37,979 bases of DNA. Origin: Streptomyces phyllanthi (lineage in GTDB: Bacteria > Actinomycetota > Actinomycetes > Streptomycetales > Streptomycetaceae). The notes beneath the pieces are model-generated. The model saw only the letters and a program-made list of their open reading frames with translations. It was not told the DNA's origin and searched no databases. Positions 16,544 through 24,805 of this stretch are shown here, piece after piece. The position numbers were made by a program, and so were the translations under genes. Location of the stretch: NCBI RefSeq assembly GCF_009377205.1, contig NZ_VJZE01000034.1, forward strand, positions 1-37,979. The letters are read 5' to 3'. Every line of letters begins with the position of its first letter. The stretch's first letter is position 1.

Positions 16544-16762
16544 TGAGCAGCTCCTTCTCTTCCTGTGCATGGGCGTCACCTGAGCGTGTCCGCCGGACCC
16601 GCGCCCGGTCGTCCCGCGGACGCAGACACTTCGCACTGCCCCCGAAGCCGCATCCGGCTACCACGGACGCCGCAGGGGGCGGCAAGCTACTGCGCCTGCG
16701 GCAGCCGACCGCTCGTCCACGAGAGGGACTCGCTCGTCGCGGCAGCCAGCTAGGGTGCGCGC

Positions 16763-17890
16763 ATGAGCGCAGGTCGGTCCGGTGTCCGGGCCCGTGTCGG
16801 AGACTGGTTCATCGCTGTCGGCGTAGCGGCGGCGCTGCTGGTCACAGGCCTGTCCGGGCAGCGTTCCGCCACGAACCTCGACTCGCTCGGGTACACGCTG
16901 CTGTCGGTCGGCGGGCTGTCGCTGGTCGCGCGCCGCCGGGCTCCTGTCGCGGTCCTGGCCGTCACCGGGCTGTGCGCAGTGGGCTACCAGGCGGCCGGTT
17001 TCGACGTGCCCGCTGTCGCGTACCTGTTCGCGGTGTACGCGGCCGTACGGGCGGGGCACCGCACCGTCACGGTGGCGGCCAGCGTGGTCATGCTGGCCAT
17101 GCTCCCGCTCGCGGCCCTGGTTGCCGGACTGCACGACACGGGCGAGGCGTTCGCGCAGGCCCGGGGCGCCCTCGAAATCGCCTGGCTGATCGCGGCCGGC
17201 GCCGCGGGTGAGGCGCTGCGACAGGCCGAGCGGCGGGCGGACGAGGCCGAGCGCACCCGGGAGGAGACCGCGCGGCGCCGCGCCGACCAGGAACGGCTCC
17301 GTATCGCTCGGGAACTGCACGACTCGCTCACCCATCAGATCTCGGTCATCAAGGTGCAGGCGGAAGTCGCCGTGCACGTGGCCCGCAGGCGCGGCGAGGA
17401 AGTGCCGCCTTCCCTGCTGGCGATCCAGGAGGCCGGGCGCGAGGCGAGCCGGGAGCTGCGCGCCACGCTGGAGGCGTTGCGCGACGACGACACGACCCCG
17501 CCGCGCGGGCTCGATGACATCCCGGAACTGGTGGAGCAGGCCCGCAACATCGGCCTGGCCGCGACGCTGACGATCGAGGGACAGCGCCACGACGTGCCGG
17601 CCGCGGTGGACCGGACCGTCTACCGGATCGTTCAGGAGTCGCTCACCAACGTCGCCCGTCACGCGGACGCCGCCACGGCATCGGTCCGGATCGACTGCCG
17701 TCCGGACACCCTCGCGATACGCATCGACGACGATGGCAAGGCGATGCGGGCCACCGCCCCGGTGCCCGGCCTCGGGCTGCTCGGCATGCGCGAACGCGTC
17801 ACCGCTCTCGGTGGTCGGCTGTGCGCGGAACCACGCGGCGGGGGCGGCTTCACCGTCCGGGCCGAACTCCCCGTGAACCGGACGTCATGA
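16763..17890 (+). CDS. Sensor histidine kinase (NarL/HPK7 type)
   Basis: A 375-residue membrane kinase that autophosphorylates and passes phosphate to the coupled regulator. About five or six hydrophobic segments occupy residues 12-150 with little extracellular loop, so the signal is probably sensed in the membrane. A coiled-coil linker rich in Glu/Arg (about 150-178) leads to the HisKA_3 domain, with phospho-acceptor His186 in RIARELHDSLTHQISVI. The HATPase domain has the N-box TVYRIVQESLTNVARHA and the G-box GLGLLGMRERVTALGG. The stop overlaps the response regulator start (ATGA). AGGGTG lies before the ATG. Many Streptomyces paralogues exist; the stimulus is unknown. Confidence 0.93.
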   Translation: MSAGRSGVRARVGDWFIAVGVAAALLVTGLSGQRSATNLDSLGYTLLSVGGLSLVARRRAPVAVLAVTGLCAVGYQAAGFDVPAVAYLFAVYAAVRAGHRTVTVAASVVMLAMLPLAALVAGLHDTGEAFAQARGALEIAWLIAAGAAGEALRQAERRADEAERTREETARRRADQERLRIARELHDSLTHQISVIKVQAEVAVHVARRRGEEVPPSLLAIQEAGREASRELRATLEALRDDDTTPPRGLDDIPELVEQARNIGLAATLTIEGQRHDVPAAVDRTVYRIVQESLTNVARHADAATASVRIDCRPDTLAIRIDDDGKAMRATAPVPGLGLLGMRERVTALGGRLCAEPRGGGGFTVRAELPVNRTS

Positions 17891-18549
17891 TCCGTGTCCT
17901 GCTGGTCGACGACCAGCCGCTCATTCGCAGCGGATTCCGCGCCCTCCTCGATCTCGAGGACGACATCGAGGTGGTGGCCGAGGCCGCCGACGGAAGCGAG
18001 TGCCTGGAGCTCGCCACAGAGCACCTGCCCGACGTCGCGCTCGTCGACATCCAGATGCCGGTCATCGACGGCATCGAGGCGACCCGGCGCATCGCCGCGC
18101 ACCCGGCCCTGGCCGGGGTGCACGTTGTCATCCTGACCAACTATGGCTTGGACGAATACGTCTTCGACGCCCTGCGCGCCGGCGCTGCCGGATTCCTGGT
18201 CAAGGACGTCATGCCGGAAGATTTCCTGCACGCCGTACGCGTCGCCGCCCGCGGTGATGCCCTGCTCGCGCCCTCGATCACCCGCAAGCTCATCAACAGG
18301 TATGTCACCGAGCCGTGCCCCACCGGTGCCGGCACGGGGCTGGAAGAGCTGACCAGCCGCGAACGTGAGGCTGTCGTCCTGGTCGCGCAGGGCCTGTCCA
18401 ACGACGAGATCGCCGACCGCATGGTGATCAGCCCGCTGACAGCGAAAACCCACATCAACCGCGCCATGACCAAGCTCCAGGCCCGTGACCGGGCCCAACT
18501 CGTGGTCTTCGCCTATGAGTCCGGCTTGGTGGCCCCACGCAACACTTGA
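17887..18549 (+). CDS. NarL/FixJ-type response regulator
   Basis: A 220-residue transcription factor. The receiver domain (residues 1-118) has the acidic pair in LLVDDQPLIRSGFR, phospho-acceptor Asp54 in ALVDIQMPVIDG, Thr in VVILTNYGLDEYV and the conserved Lys in GFLVKDV. A linker leads to a LuxR-type HTH (about 153-215: LTSREREAVVLVAQGLSNDEIAD, then SPLTAKTHINRAMTKL). The start is the ATG overlapping the kinase stop, giving translational coupling; upstream in-frame starts fall inside the kinase gene. Target genes are not evident; the divergent DUF6223 gene and the downstream ComB-like gene are candidates by position only. Confidence 0.93.
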   Translation: MIRVLLVDDQPLIRSGFRALLDLEDDIEVVAEAADGSECLELATEHLPDVALVDIQMPVIDGIEATRRIAAHPALAGVHVVILTNYGLDEYVFDALRAGAAGFLVKDVMPEDFLHAVRVAARGDALLAPSITRKLINRYVTEPCPTGAGTGLEELTSREREAVVLVAQGLSNDEIADRMVISPLTAKTHINRAMTKLQARDRAQLVVFAYESGLVAPRNT

Positions 18550-18708
18550 CCACGCGTCACACACACCGCCTTCGCCGTGGGCGGCATATCCGGTCAGCGC
18601 TGCATCCGGGCTGTGGTCGTTTCCGAGGCAGCCGGAGGTGTTGCATCCCAAGATCATCGATGTGATGCGGACCACCTTCTGGGTGCTTCGGGTCGGGCGT
18701 GCGCCATC

Positions 18709-19419
18709 ATGATCGGAATGGACGCTCGTTTCCTTGGCATCGCTGAGCTGGCCGAAGCCCCGTCCGTGGCGGTCGTGGTCGACGTCATGCGTGCTTTCAC
18801 CGTGGCTGCCTGGGTTTTTGCCCAGAGGGCGGAAAAGATCGTTCTTGCTGAGTCGCTGGACGAAGCCCTGGCGCTCAAGGCTCGTCACCCGGACTGGGTG
18901 GCGATCAAAGACGGTCCGCCCGCCCCCGGGTTCGACATCGTCAACTCGCCGGGCATGCTGCGGTCCATCGACCTTGGCGGACGGACCGTTGTGCAGAAGA
19001 CCACGGCAGGGACGGTCGGCGCCCTCGCGGTCAAGGAGGCGTCGCTGGTGCTGTGCGCCGGCTTCGTAGTGGCGGAGGCAACGGCTCGGCTCTTGCGGAC
19101 ACGCAAGAGTGACCGTGTCACGTTCGTGGTCACCGGCGAGGATGGGCGGGCCGATGAAGATCTGGCCTGCGCTCAATACATCGCTCGGAGAGCCACCGGG
19201 GCTGGGACGGATGCCGCTGAGTTCCTCCGCCGCGCCGCCGAGTCGCGCGCCGCCGCCGAGCTGGCGGAGGGTGTGCGTCAAGGGGTCCATCCTGATGACG
19301 TCGCACTCTGTCTTGAGCTCGACCGGTTTCCCTTTGCCATGGTGGCGGCCTTGGAAGACTCGCTCATGGTCCTGCGTCCGTGCGCCGTGCCTTCGCCGGC
19401 CGACGACGCGCCGATCTGA
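18709..19419 (+). CDS. ComB-like 2-phosphosulfolactate phosphatase family protein
   Basis: This 236-residue cytosolic protein belongs to the ComB family, Mg-dependent phosphatases named for 2-phosphosulfolactate hydrolysis in coenzyme M synthesis. Family features include [16 protein letters not shown] (about 20-35), [19 protein letters not shown] (about 88-106, the TTxGT loop), [17 protein letters not shown] and [22 protein letters not shown]. Streptomyces is not known to make coenzyme M, so the real substrate is open. No good Shine-Dalgarno precedes MIGMDARF; the second Met (MDARFLG) is possible. The gene follows the response regulator by 160 bases and could be a target or simply adjacent. 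A degenerate palindrome occurs about 50 bases downstream. Confidence 0.8.
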   Translation: MIGMDARFLGIAELAEAPSVAVVVDVMRAFTVAAWVFAQRAEKIVLAESLDEALALKARHPDWVAIKDGPPAPGFDIVNSPGMLRSIDLGGRTVVQKTTAGTVGALAVKEASLVLCAGFVVAEATARLLRTRKSDRVTFVVTGEDGRADEDLACAQYIARRATGAGTDAAEFLRRAAESRAAAELAEGVRQGVHPDDVALCLELDRFPFAMVAALEDSLMVLRPCAVPSPADDAPI

Positions 19420-19460
19420 CCGCTGGTGAGGTCCAACTCCCCCCACGCGGGAGCCGGCAC

Positions 19461-19910
19461 TCAGCCGGGTATCGGCATCAGCTGATGACCCGATACACCC
19501 CGTGCTCGACGGTCCGCCCTGCACGGCGCGTCGGGCCCCAGCCAGTGGGCCATGTCCACGGCCATGACGAGTCGCCCGCCGGCGGTCACAGGCTGCGGCG
19601 CACTCGCCGCGCAGTCGCAGTCGCCGCGCAGTCGCAGTCGGGTCACGTCGACGAGGCCGCGGTTCAGGGCGTCGTATGTCGCACCGTGCCCACCCCGACC
19701 GCCCGGCACGGACGGTTGCCGCGCAAGGCCGGTCCGGCACCTGCTCCAGTGCGGAACGCGGCGCGGCGTCAGCGATGTGAGGTCGCCTCCGGTCCGGACC
19801 CTCCGCCACCGATCTCGGTGTAGACGCGTCGGAGCAACTGGGGCAGCAGCCGGATGCGGCGGCATCCGGCCGGGACCGTCTCGGATTGACGGATTCACCT
19901 CCACCCCCAC
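19461..19910 (-). pseudogene. Decayed transposase, middle part only
   Basis: The frame contains RGGHGATYDALNRGLVDVTR, then GRLVMAVDMAHWLGPDA and GHQLMPIPG before a stop. This tracks a Streptomyces DDE transposase family that reads approximately H-R-R-G-H-G-A-L-Y-D-G-L-N-x-G-R-(V/I)-D, then G-R-(L/I)-V-L-A-V-D-V-S-x-W-L-R-P-D-A and finally Q-x-(I/L)-P-G-W-P-Y-S. Here a stop follows P-G exactly where Trp (TGG to TGA) would be expected, and spacing between blocks is disturbed. The Asp in AVDM corresponds to the first catalytic Asp of the family. The remaining two-thirds of the gene is absent. It occupies the region upstream of snapalysin. Confidence 0.75.
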
Positions 19911-19971
19911 CGGGCAGTGGAGCAGAGAATGTCATGAGCACGACTGTCCTTCCCCCACAAGGAGGTCGAAG

Positions 19972-20535
19972 ATGTATGTCCGTACGCTGACCGGCAGCCT
20001 GGCCGCTGCCTTGGTGGTGTCCTTGTCCCTGACGGGCGGCCAGGCCGTGGCCGCTCCCCACGACACGGCGGATGCCCCCCTGGCCGCCCGTGTCCTCACC
20101 TACGACGCCGGCGGCTCCGCGGAGTTCAGGAGCGCGGTCGACCGGGGCGCGGCGATCTGGAACGAGAGTGTCGACGCCGTCGAGCTGCGGCCGGCCGCCG
20201 CTGGGCAACGCGCGAACATACGGGTCCTCGCGGACAACGGCTGGCCGCGCGCCCTGCCCACCACCCTGGGCAACGGAACCGTCTACATCGGGCGCCAGGC
20301 CGTCGACCAGGGCTACGACACGATTCGTATCTCCGCTCACGAACTCGGGCACATCCTGGGCCTGCCCGATCGCAAGCCCGGACCGTGCTCGAGCCTGATG
20401 TCCGGTTCCAGCGCGGGCACCGCGTGCACGAACCCGTATCCGAACGCGGCGGAGAAGGCGGAGGTCGAGGGGAACTTCGGCGGCGCGCTCGTCGAGCGTG
20501 CCCCGGCGGCGCGTGCCGAGGTGATCGTGGACTGA
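19972..20535 (+). CDS. snpA: Snapalysin-family secreted metalloprotease (M7)
   Basis: Snapalysins are small neutral zinc endopeptidases secreted by Streptomyces to digest protein. The 187-residue precursor has a signal peptide (MYVRTLTGSLAAALVVSLSL then GGQAVAAP), and a mature part of the usual size. The zinc site HELGHILGLPD gives H123, E124, H127 and D133, the HExxHxxGxxD form typical of M7. Other family features are VLTYDAG at the start of the catalytic domain, AAIWNESV, YIGRQAVDQGYD and CSSLMSG after the zinc site. Two Cys (PCSSLM, ACTNPY) can form the conserved disulfide. An unusually good AAGGAGGT precedes the ATG. The LysR-type activator commonly found divergent from snpA is absent; a transposase relic lies there instead. 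Confidence 0.93.
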   Translation: MYVRTLTGSLAAALVVSLSLTGGQAVAAPHDTADAPLAARVLTYDAGGSAEFRSAVDRGAAIWNESVDAVELRPAAAGQRANIRVLADNGWPRALPTTLGNGTVYIGRQAVDQGYDTIRISAHELGHILGLPDRKPGPCSSLMSGSSAGTACTNPYPNAAEKAEVEGNFGGALVERAPAARAEVIVD

Positions 20536-20565
20536 CGCGTGCCGCACCACGTGTGAGGAAGACCG

Positions 20566-20596
20566 AACGCCCGCCTGCGTTCCTGAGGCGGGCGTT
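20566..20596 (+). terminator. Terminator of the snapalysin gene
   Basis: An 11-bp inverted repeat (AACGCCCGCCT / AGGCGGGCGTT) with a nine-base loop is followed by T and GCG. It lies 30 bases past the snapalysin stop codon and reads naturally as a factor-independent terminator on the plus strand. Confidence 0.8.
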
Positions 20597-20702
20597 TGCG
20601 CGTCGGGCCTCCTACTGCGGGAGTGTCAACGGGTCTTGATAGCCACCCAGCCGGTGGCGTAGGTGCCGCGGCCCGACCGGTTCGCCGAGAGCCGCAGGCG
20701 CA

Positions 20703-21257
20703 CTACTTCACGCTCGACGCCGCTTTCTCGTACTGAGCCTCGCCGACCTGGGCGACCTGGTTGTAGTCACCCTCGCCGACCACCTCGGGCTGGTCGCCGT
20801 CGGCGGCCCGGACCCAGGAAACGAAGTTGGTCATGCCCTTGACGGTGATGGAACCAGCGGTCCTCACCGTTACCTCGTTGGCGTCGCCATCGATCTTGAT
20901 GGCCTCGGCGAACTCCACCACGACCGCGCTGGACGCACCGATGATGGTGATCGTTCCGCACTGTCCTTCGAGGATCAGAGCCCCCGCATCGATGTCTGCG
21001 GTGACATCGCGGCCCGTACAGTCGGCGGACTCCTTGACGTTCGTGCCGGAGAACCGGAGCTGCTTGGTATCGGAGGGGGTGGCAGGTGAGGACGGAGTCG
21101 GCGAGTCGGTGTCGGTGTCGGCGTCCTTCACTCCCGCGGTGGGCGACTGCGACGTCGCCGTCCCCGTGGCGGGCGTGTTCACATCGACGGAGCAACCGGT
21201 CAGTGCCGTCAGGGCCAGGGTGACGGTCGCGGCGGGCAACAGCGTGGAGAGGCGCAT
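20703..21257 (-). CDS. DUF3060 lipoprotein
   Basis: A 184-residue lipoprotein anchored on the outer face of the membrane. The leader MRLSTLLPAATVTLALTALTGC ends in a lipobox (LTGC), the Cys being residue 22. A Thr/Ser/Asp/Pro-rich spacer of about 45 residues follows, then the DUF3060 domain: repeated beta strands (KESADCTGRDVTADIDAG, ALILEGQCGTITIIGASS, AVVVEFAEAIKIDGDANEV, VRTAGSITVKGMTNF) that probably form a small beta helix. Function of DUF3060 is unknown; mycobacterial relatives are also exported. GAAGG precedes the ATG at somewhat long spacing, and a 4 x 7-bp tandem repeat lies just upstream. Confidence 0.85.
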   Translation of the reverse strand: MRLSTLLPAATVTLALTALTGCSVDVNTPATGTATSQSPTAGVKDADTDTDSPTPSSPATPSDTKQLRFSGTNVKESADCTGRDVTADIDAGALILEGQCGTITIIGASSAVVVEFAEAIKIDGDANEVTVRTAGSITVKGMTNFVSWVRAADGDQPEVVGEGDYNQVAQVGEAQYEKAASSVK

Positions 21258-21275
21258 GGCGGTACGTACCTTCGG

Positions 21276-21303
21276 GTGCTTGGTGCTTGGTGCTTGGTGC
21301 TTG
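21276..21303. repeat. Heptamer tandem repeat (GTGCTTG x4) in the 5' region of the lipoprotein gene
   Basis: Four perfect 7-bp units stand head to tail 18-46 bases upstream of the DUF3060 start codon, in the likely 5' untranslated region or promoter (read as CAAGCAC on the coding strand). Copy-number change by slippage would alter promoter or ribosome-site spacing. Confidence 0.85.
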
Positions 21304-21646
21304 GTGAGCCGGCTGACTGCCGGGTGAGGTCAGCGACTGCCATGAGCCAAACACGATCTTCGGCCGCACAGGTCGGCGAAGTTACGTAGGCGACTTGCGT
21401 AGTTGTCCCAACCGAGGCGACGCCGCCTCACCTGCCGGCCGCCGTACGGCGGCGAACCGCCTGTTGCTGGACCTCACCCACCAGTTCGCCGTTTATGTGA
21501 GCTACCACATGTGTCTCACCAACAGCCTCTGGTCCGTCGGCAGATCACCGGCGTGAGTGGTTCCTGAGCGGAGATAAGCGCGGCGCGGTCGGGAGGGCGA
21601 CATCGAAACCGTTCTCGGCCGGCAGGCCGGGCAAGGGGGTGCTGGC
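21304..21646. other. Intergenic stretch without a recognised gene
   Basis: This holds the upstream region of the DUF3060 gene and the 3' flank of the MarR relic. A short plus-strand open stretch (reading LLLDLTHQFAVYVSYHM) has no ribosome site or family match that I can see. Confidence 0.4.
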
Positions 21647-22173
21647 TCAGCCTCGGCCGGGCAACTCGTTGGCGCCGGGCGGCGCCCAGTCCGTGGGGCA
21701 CGGCGCGTCGAGCGCGCCGAGGATGCGCTGGGAGATTGCGCCGAGCTGGCGCTGCTGCACCTTGGTCAGCGGGTCGAAGACCAGGCGGCGCACGGCGTCG
21801 ACGTGGTGGGGAGCTGCGGCGGTGACCTTGCCCATGCCGTCGTCGGTGAGCGTGGCCAGGGTGGCACGCCCGTCGGACGGGTCGGGGCGACGCTGCACCC
21901 AGCCGCGCTTGTCCAACCGGATCACGACGTTCGACAGGCGGGACAGTGTGCTGCCCGCGTACTGGGCGAGCTCACTCATCCGCAGAGTGCGCTCCGGCGC
22001 CATCGACAGGGCGGACAGCACCACGTACCGAAGTGAGCGATGCCGAAGTCGTGCTGCATCCGCGCCTCAAGGGCAGCCGGCGGCTGGGTCAGCACGTAAG
22101 CGAACGCGTACCACTGCTGCTGCTCGTCATGGTCGAGCCAGCGCGGTATGGCGGTGTCCGGTGCGTCTTCCAT
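21647..22173 (-). pseudogene. MarR-family regulator split by a one-base frameshift
   Basis: The N-terminal part (MEDAPDTAIPRWLDHDEQQQ..., about 48 residues) ends QHDFGIAHF in one frame. The rest (VVLSALSMAPERTLRMSELA, then STLSRLSNVVIRLDKRGWV and RRPDPSDGRATLATLTDDG, the winged helix and wing) continues in another frame to ANELPGRG. MarR relatives read H-F-E-Y-x-V-L-x-x-L at the junction; the DNA has CACTTCGGTACGTGG where CACTTCGAGTACGTGG would keep frame, i.e. one missing A near 22029. Either the regulator is inactive, or the base is a sequencing error. The 3' fragment alone could start at a downstream GTG/ATG but would lack helix 1. Targets unknown; the upstream desaturase operon is on the same strand. 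Confidence 0.75.
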
Positions 22174-22518
22174 GCTCCGGAGACCAAGCGCAGGGTCGGA
22201 CACAGGGGCGGCGAGCATCGGCTCCGGCGGTGTCCACGTCACAGCCCATGCCTTCCGCCCAGCCCGCCCGTCGGCATACCGAGTGCGCGTACGCACCCGA
22301 CTACCGGCCCGAGCACGGCAGGTCAGCGCACTACAACGCCTCGTCGGGGGCTGTGTGCTGAGCTCCTGGCGCACGTCCAGGCAGCGCAGCCGGACACCGG
22401 GCTGCCCGGATCCCGTGTCGTACGGTCTGATGTCGCGGCCGCCCACCGTCCGCAACGGATCTCACCGAACCCGGTGGTGCCGCCGGTACGGCCGAAAGAT
22501 CTGAACCAATACCGGGAA
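22174..22518. other. Intergenic stretch between the desaturase and the MarR relic
   Basis: About 345 bases with no frame showing convincing codon use, start signal or motif. No strong hairpin was found right after the desaturase stop codon, so read-through into the MarR relic is possible. Confidence 0.4.
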
Positions 22519-23637
22519 TCAGGCCGCGACGAGCTCCTGCTCGCGGTCCGGCGTCTTGACCTTGGGCTTCTTGTTCGGCAGCGAGAGCCGGAAGACCTTG
22601 CGCCATGCGGAGAACACCTGCTTGGGCAGCGGCCCGGTGACGTACTCCAGCTCGTACTTCTCGAACAGCGCGCGCACCTTCACCGCGACCTCGGCGTACC
22701 GGTTGCTCGGCAGGTCCGGGAACAGGTGGTGCTCGATCTGGTGCGACAGGTTGCCGGTCATGAAGTGCATGGCCCTGCTGCCGCTGATGTTCGCCGAGCC
22801 CATCATCTGGCGCAGGTACCACTGGCCGCGCGTCTCGCCCTTGATCGACCGGCGCTCGAAGACCTGTACGCCCTCGGGGAAGTGCCCGCACATGATCACC
22901 GAGTGGGACCAGATGTTGCGGACCAGGTTCGCGGTGAACGTGGCGGCGAGCGTGGTGAGGAACGACGGGCCCGACAGCAGCGGGTGGATCACGTAGTCCT
23001 TGAGCACCTGCTTGCGGATCTTGCGGCCCACGGCCTTGGCCCGCGCGCGGAACTCCGGGTTCTTGCGGCGGCGCTTGCGCAGGTTCTTGCCGAGCTCCAG
23101 GTCGTACGCTGCGATGCCGTACTCGAAGAAGCAGGCGTTGATGAAGTTCCACAGCGGCTGGCCGAGGTGGAACGGGTGCCACTTCTGGTCCTCGTCGACG
23201 CGCATGATGCCGTAGCCGAGGTCGTTGTCCTTGCCGATCACGTTGGTGTACGTGTGGTGCAGCTCGTTGTGCGAGTGCTTCCACTGGTCGGCCGGCGAGA
23301 CGTGATCCCATTCCCAGGTGGTGGAGTGGATCTTCGGGTCCCGCATCCAGTCCCACTGGCCGTGCAGGACGTTGTGGCCGATCTCCATGTTGTCCATGAT
23401 CTTCGCCACGGACAGACCGGCGGTGCCGATCAGCCAGGCGGGCGGGAAGATCGAGAACAGCAGCACGCCCCTGCTGACCAGCTCGAGCTTGCGCTGCGCC
23501 GAGATGACCTTGCGGATGTAGGCGGCGTCTTTCTCGCCGCGGTCGGCGAGCACCTCGTCGCGGATCGCGTCCAGCTCGCGGCCGAGCTCCTCGATCTGCT
23601 CCGCGGTCAGGTGGGCGGTGGGGTCGATGGCGGTCAA
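22519..23637 (-). CDS. Membrane acyl desaturase (DesA3-like fatty acid desaturase)
   Basis: A 372-residue di-iron desaturase that introduces a double bond into fatty acyl chains in the cytoplasmic membrane. The three His boxes are intact: HNVLH (88-92), HNELHH (123-128) and HQIEHH near residue 310, the last with Gln before the x-x-H-H as in front-end and acyl-CoA desaturases. Hydrophobic segments flank VLLFSIFPPAWLIGTAGLSV and the region around LLSGPSFLTTLAATFTANL. The start is a TTG with AGGAA upstream, only 7 bases after the stop of the reductase gene, so the two genes form one operon. The pair parallels mycobacterial Rv3229c (DesA3) and Rv3230c. Electrons should come from the neighbour. 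Confidence 0.92.
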   Translation of the reverse strand: MTAIDPTAHLTAEQIEELGRELDAIRDEVLADRGEKDAAYIRKVISAQRKLELVSRGVLLFSIFPPAWLIGTAGLSVAKIMDNMEIGHNVLHGQWDWMRDPKIHSTTWEWDHVSPADQWKHSHNELHHTYTNVIGKDNDLGYGIMRVDEDQKWHPFHLGQPLWNFINACFFEYGIAAYDLELGKNLRKRRRKNPEFRARAKAVGRKIRKQVLKDYVIHPLLSGPSFLTTLAATFTANLVRNIWSHSVIMCGHFPEGVQVFERRSIKGETRGQWYLRQMMGSANISGSRAMHFMTGNLSHQIEHHLFPDLPSNRYAEVAVKVRALFEKYELEYVTGPLPKQVFSAWRKVFRLSLPNKKPKVKTPDREQELVAA

Positions 23638-23644
23638 GGTGTTC

Positions 23645-24718
23645 CTACCGTTCGATGTCGCAGGGGCCCGCCGCGGCGGACACGCAGGTCTGGATGAGGA
23701 CGCCCGGCTCGGCCTCGGTGATCTCGCCGGTGCGCAGGTCGCGCACGGCGCCCGCCTTGAGCGGCGTGACGCAGCCGAAGCAGATGCCCATGCGGCACCC
23801 GGAGGGCATGAGCACGCCGGCCTCCTCGCCGACGTCCAGCAGCGGCGTGGAGCCGTCCGCGTCGACGGTCTTGCCGGTGGCGCTGAACGTGACCTCGCCA
23901 CCGCCACCGCCACCGCCACCGTCGCCGGCGACGACGATGCTGGGGCGGAAGCGTTCGGTGTGCAGGCGCTCTTGTACGCCGTGCCCGGTCCAGTGCTCTT
24001 CGGCGGCGTCGAGCAGGCCCGCGGGCCCGCAGGCCCAGGTCTCGCGCTCGGCCCAGTCGGGCACGAGTTCTTCGAGACGGGCGATGTCGAGCATGCCGTC
24101 TGTGTCGGTGTGCACCTCGGTGAGCCGCAGCTTCTTGTCCGCGACCAGCTCGTGCAGCTCGTTGCGGAAGATCACGTCTTGCGGCTGTGGCGCGCAGTGG
24201 ACCATGACGACGTCGTCGAACTCGGTGTCGCGCAGCATGCCCATCACGGGCGTGATGCCGCTGCCGGCCGTCAGGTAGAGCACCTTGGCGGGCTTGGCCT
24301 GCGGCAGCACGAAGTCACCGGTCGCCTGGTCGAGCTGGATCAGCGTGCCCGGCTTCGCCCTGCGGACCAGGTGGTTGCTGACCTTGCCGTCCGGGATCGC
24401 CTTCACGGTGATCGTGACGCGGCCGTCCTGGCGGTTCGTCGGCGAGGTGATGGAGTAGGCACGCCACAGGCGCACCCCGTCGACGTCGACCCCGATCCGC
24501 ACGTACTGACCGGCGGTGTGGCCGCGCCAGCCCCGTCCCGGCCTGATCACGACGGTCGCGGCGTCACCCGTCTCGGGGTGCACGGCCTCGATGCGCCCAC
24601 GCAGGTCAGCGCCCGCACGCAGCGGACTGACCAGGTCGAGGTAGTCCGACGGCAGCAGCGGCGTCGTGACCATCTCCAGCAGTTTCCACGCCCTGCTGCG
24701 GAGGGCTGCACTCGTCAT
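23645..24718 (-). CDS. Ferredoxin-NADP-type reductase with C-terminal 2Fe-2S domain (desaturase electron donor)
   Basis: A 357-residue flavo-iron-sulfur protein like mycobacterial Rv3230c, passing electrons from NAD(P)H through FAD and a plant-type [2Fe-2S] cluster to the desaturase. The FAD domain (about 45-150) has RAYSITSP; the nucleotide domain has LTAGSGITPVMGMLR (about 165-180) and TWACGPAGLLDAAE near 255; the C-terminal ferredoxin domain has the C-x4-C-x2-C cluster in CRMGICFGC and a fourth Cys in QTCVSAA. A run of nine Gly links the reductase and ferredoxin domains. The ATG start (MTSAALRSRAW) has only a close GGAG. It is the first gene of the operon, 87 bases from the divergent PucR regulator. 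Confidence 0.93.
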   Translation of the reverse strand: MTSAALRSRAWKLLEMVTTPLLPSDYLDLVSPLRAGADLRGRIEAVHPETGDAATVVIRPGRGWRGHTAGQYVRIGVDVDGVRLWRAYSITSPTNRQDGRVTITVKAIPDGKVSNHLVRRAKPGTLIQLDQATGDFVLPQAKPAKVLYLTAGSGITPVMGMLRDTEFDDVVMVHCAPQPQDVIFRNELHELVADKKLRLTEVHTDTDGMLDIARLEELVPDWAERETWACGPAGLLDAAEEHWTGHGVQERLHTERFRPSIVVAGDGGGGGGGGEVTFSATGKTVDADGSTPLLDVGEEAGVLMPSGCRMGICFGCVTPLKAGAVRDLRTGEITEAEPGVLIQTCVSAAAGPCDIER

Positions 24719-24735
24719 GACTCCAGCTTGCTGCG

Positions 24736-24795
24736 CCGCAGGGCGTAAAGTCCTGACCGCAGGATGTGAATCTGGTCGGCTGAATTGTTCGCAGG
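24736..24795. promoter_or_regulatory. Evenly spaced CGCAGG repeats in the divergent desaturase/PucR promoter
   Basis: CCGCAGG occurs at 24736-24742 and again at 24757-24763, a 21-base step (two helical turns), and CGCAGG recurs at 24790-24795, 32 bases on (three turns). All lie in the 87-base gap between the reductase operon and the PucR-type gene; the third overlaps the regulator's ribosome site. They look like sites for a protein binding one DNA face, probably the regulator itself. Inference from spacing only. Confidence 0.35.
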
Positions 24796-24805
24796 GAACA
24801 AAAAC

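Noticed and set aside
19469..19496. Imperfect palindrome GTATCGG-CATCAG/CTGATG-AC-CCGATAC as an operator or attachment site
   Set aside because: It lies inside the transposase relic (coding for its HQLMPIPG block) and has a two-base bulge; chance or a weak terminator after the ComB-like gene is likelier.
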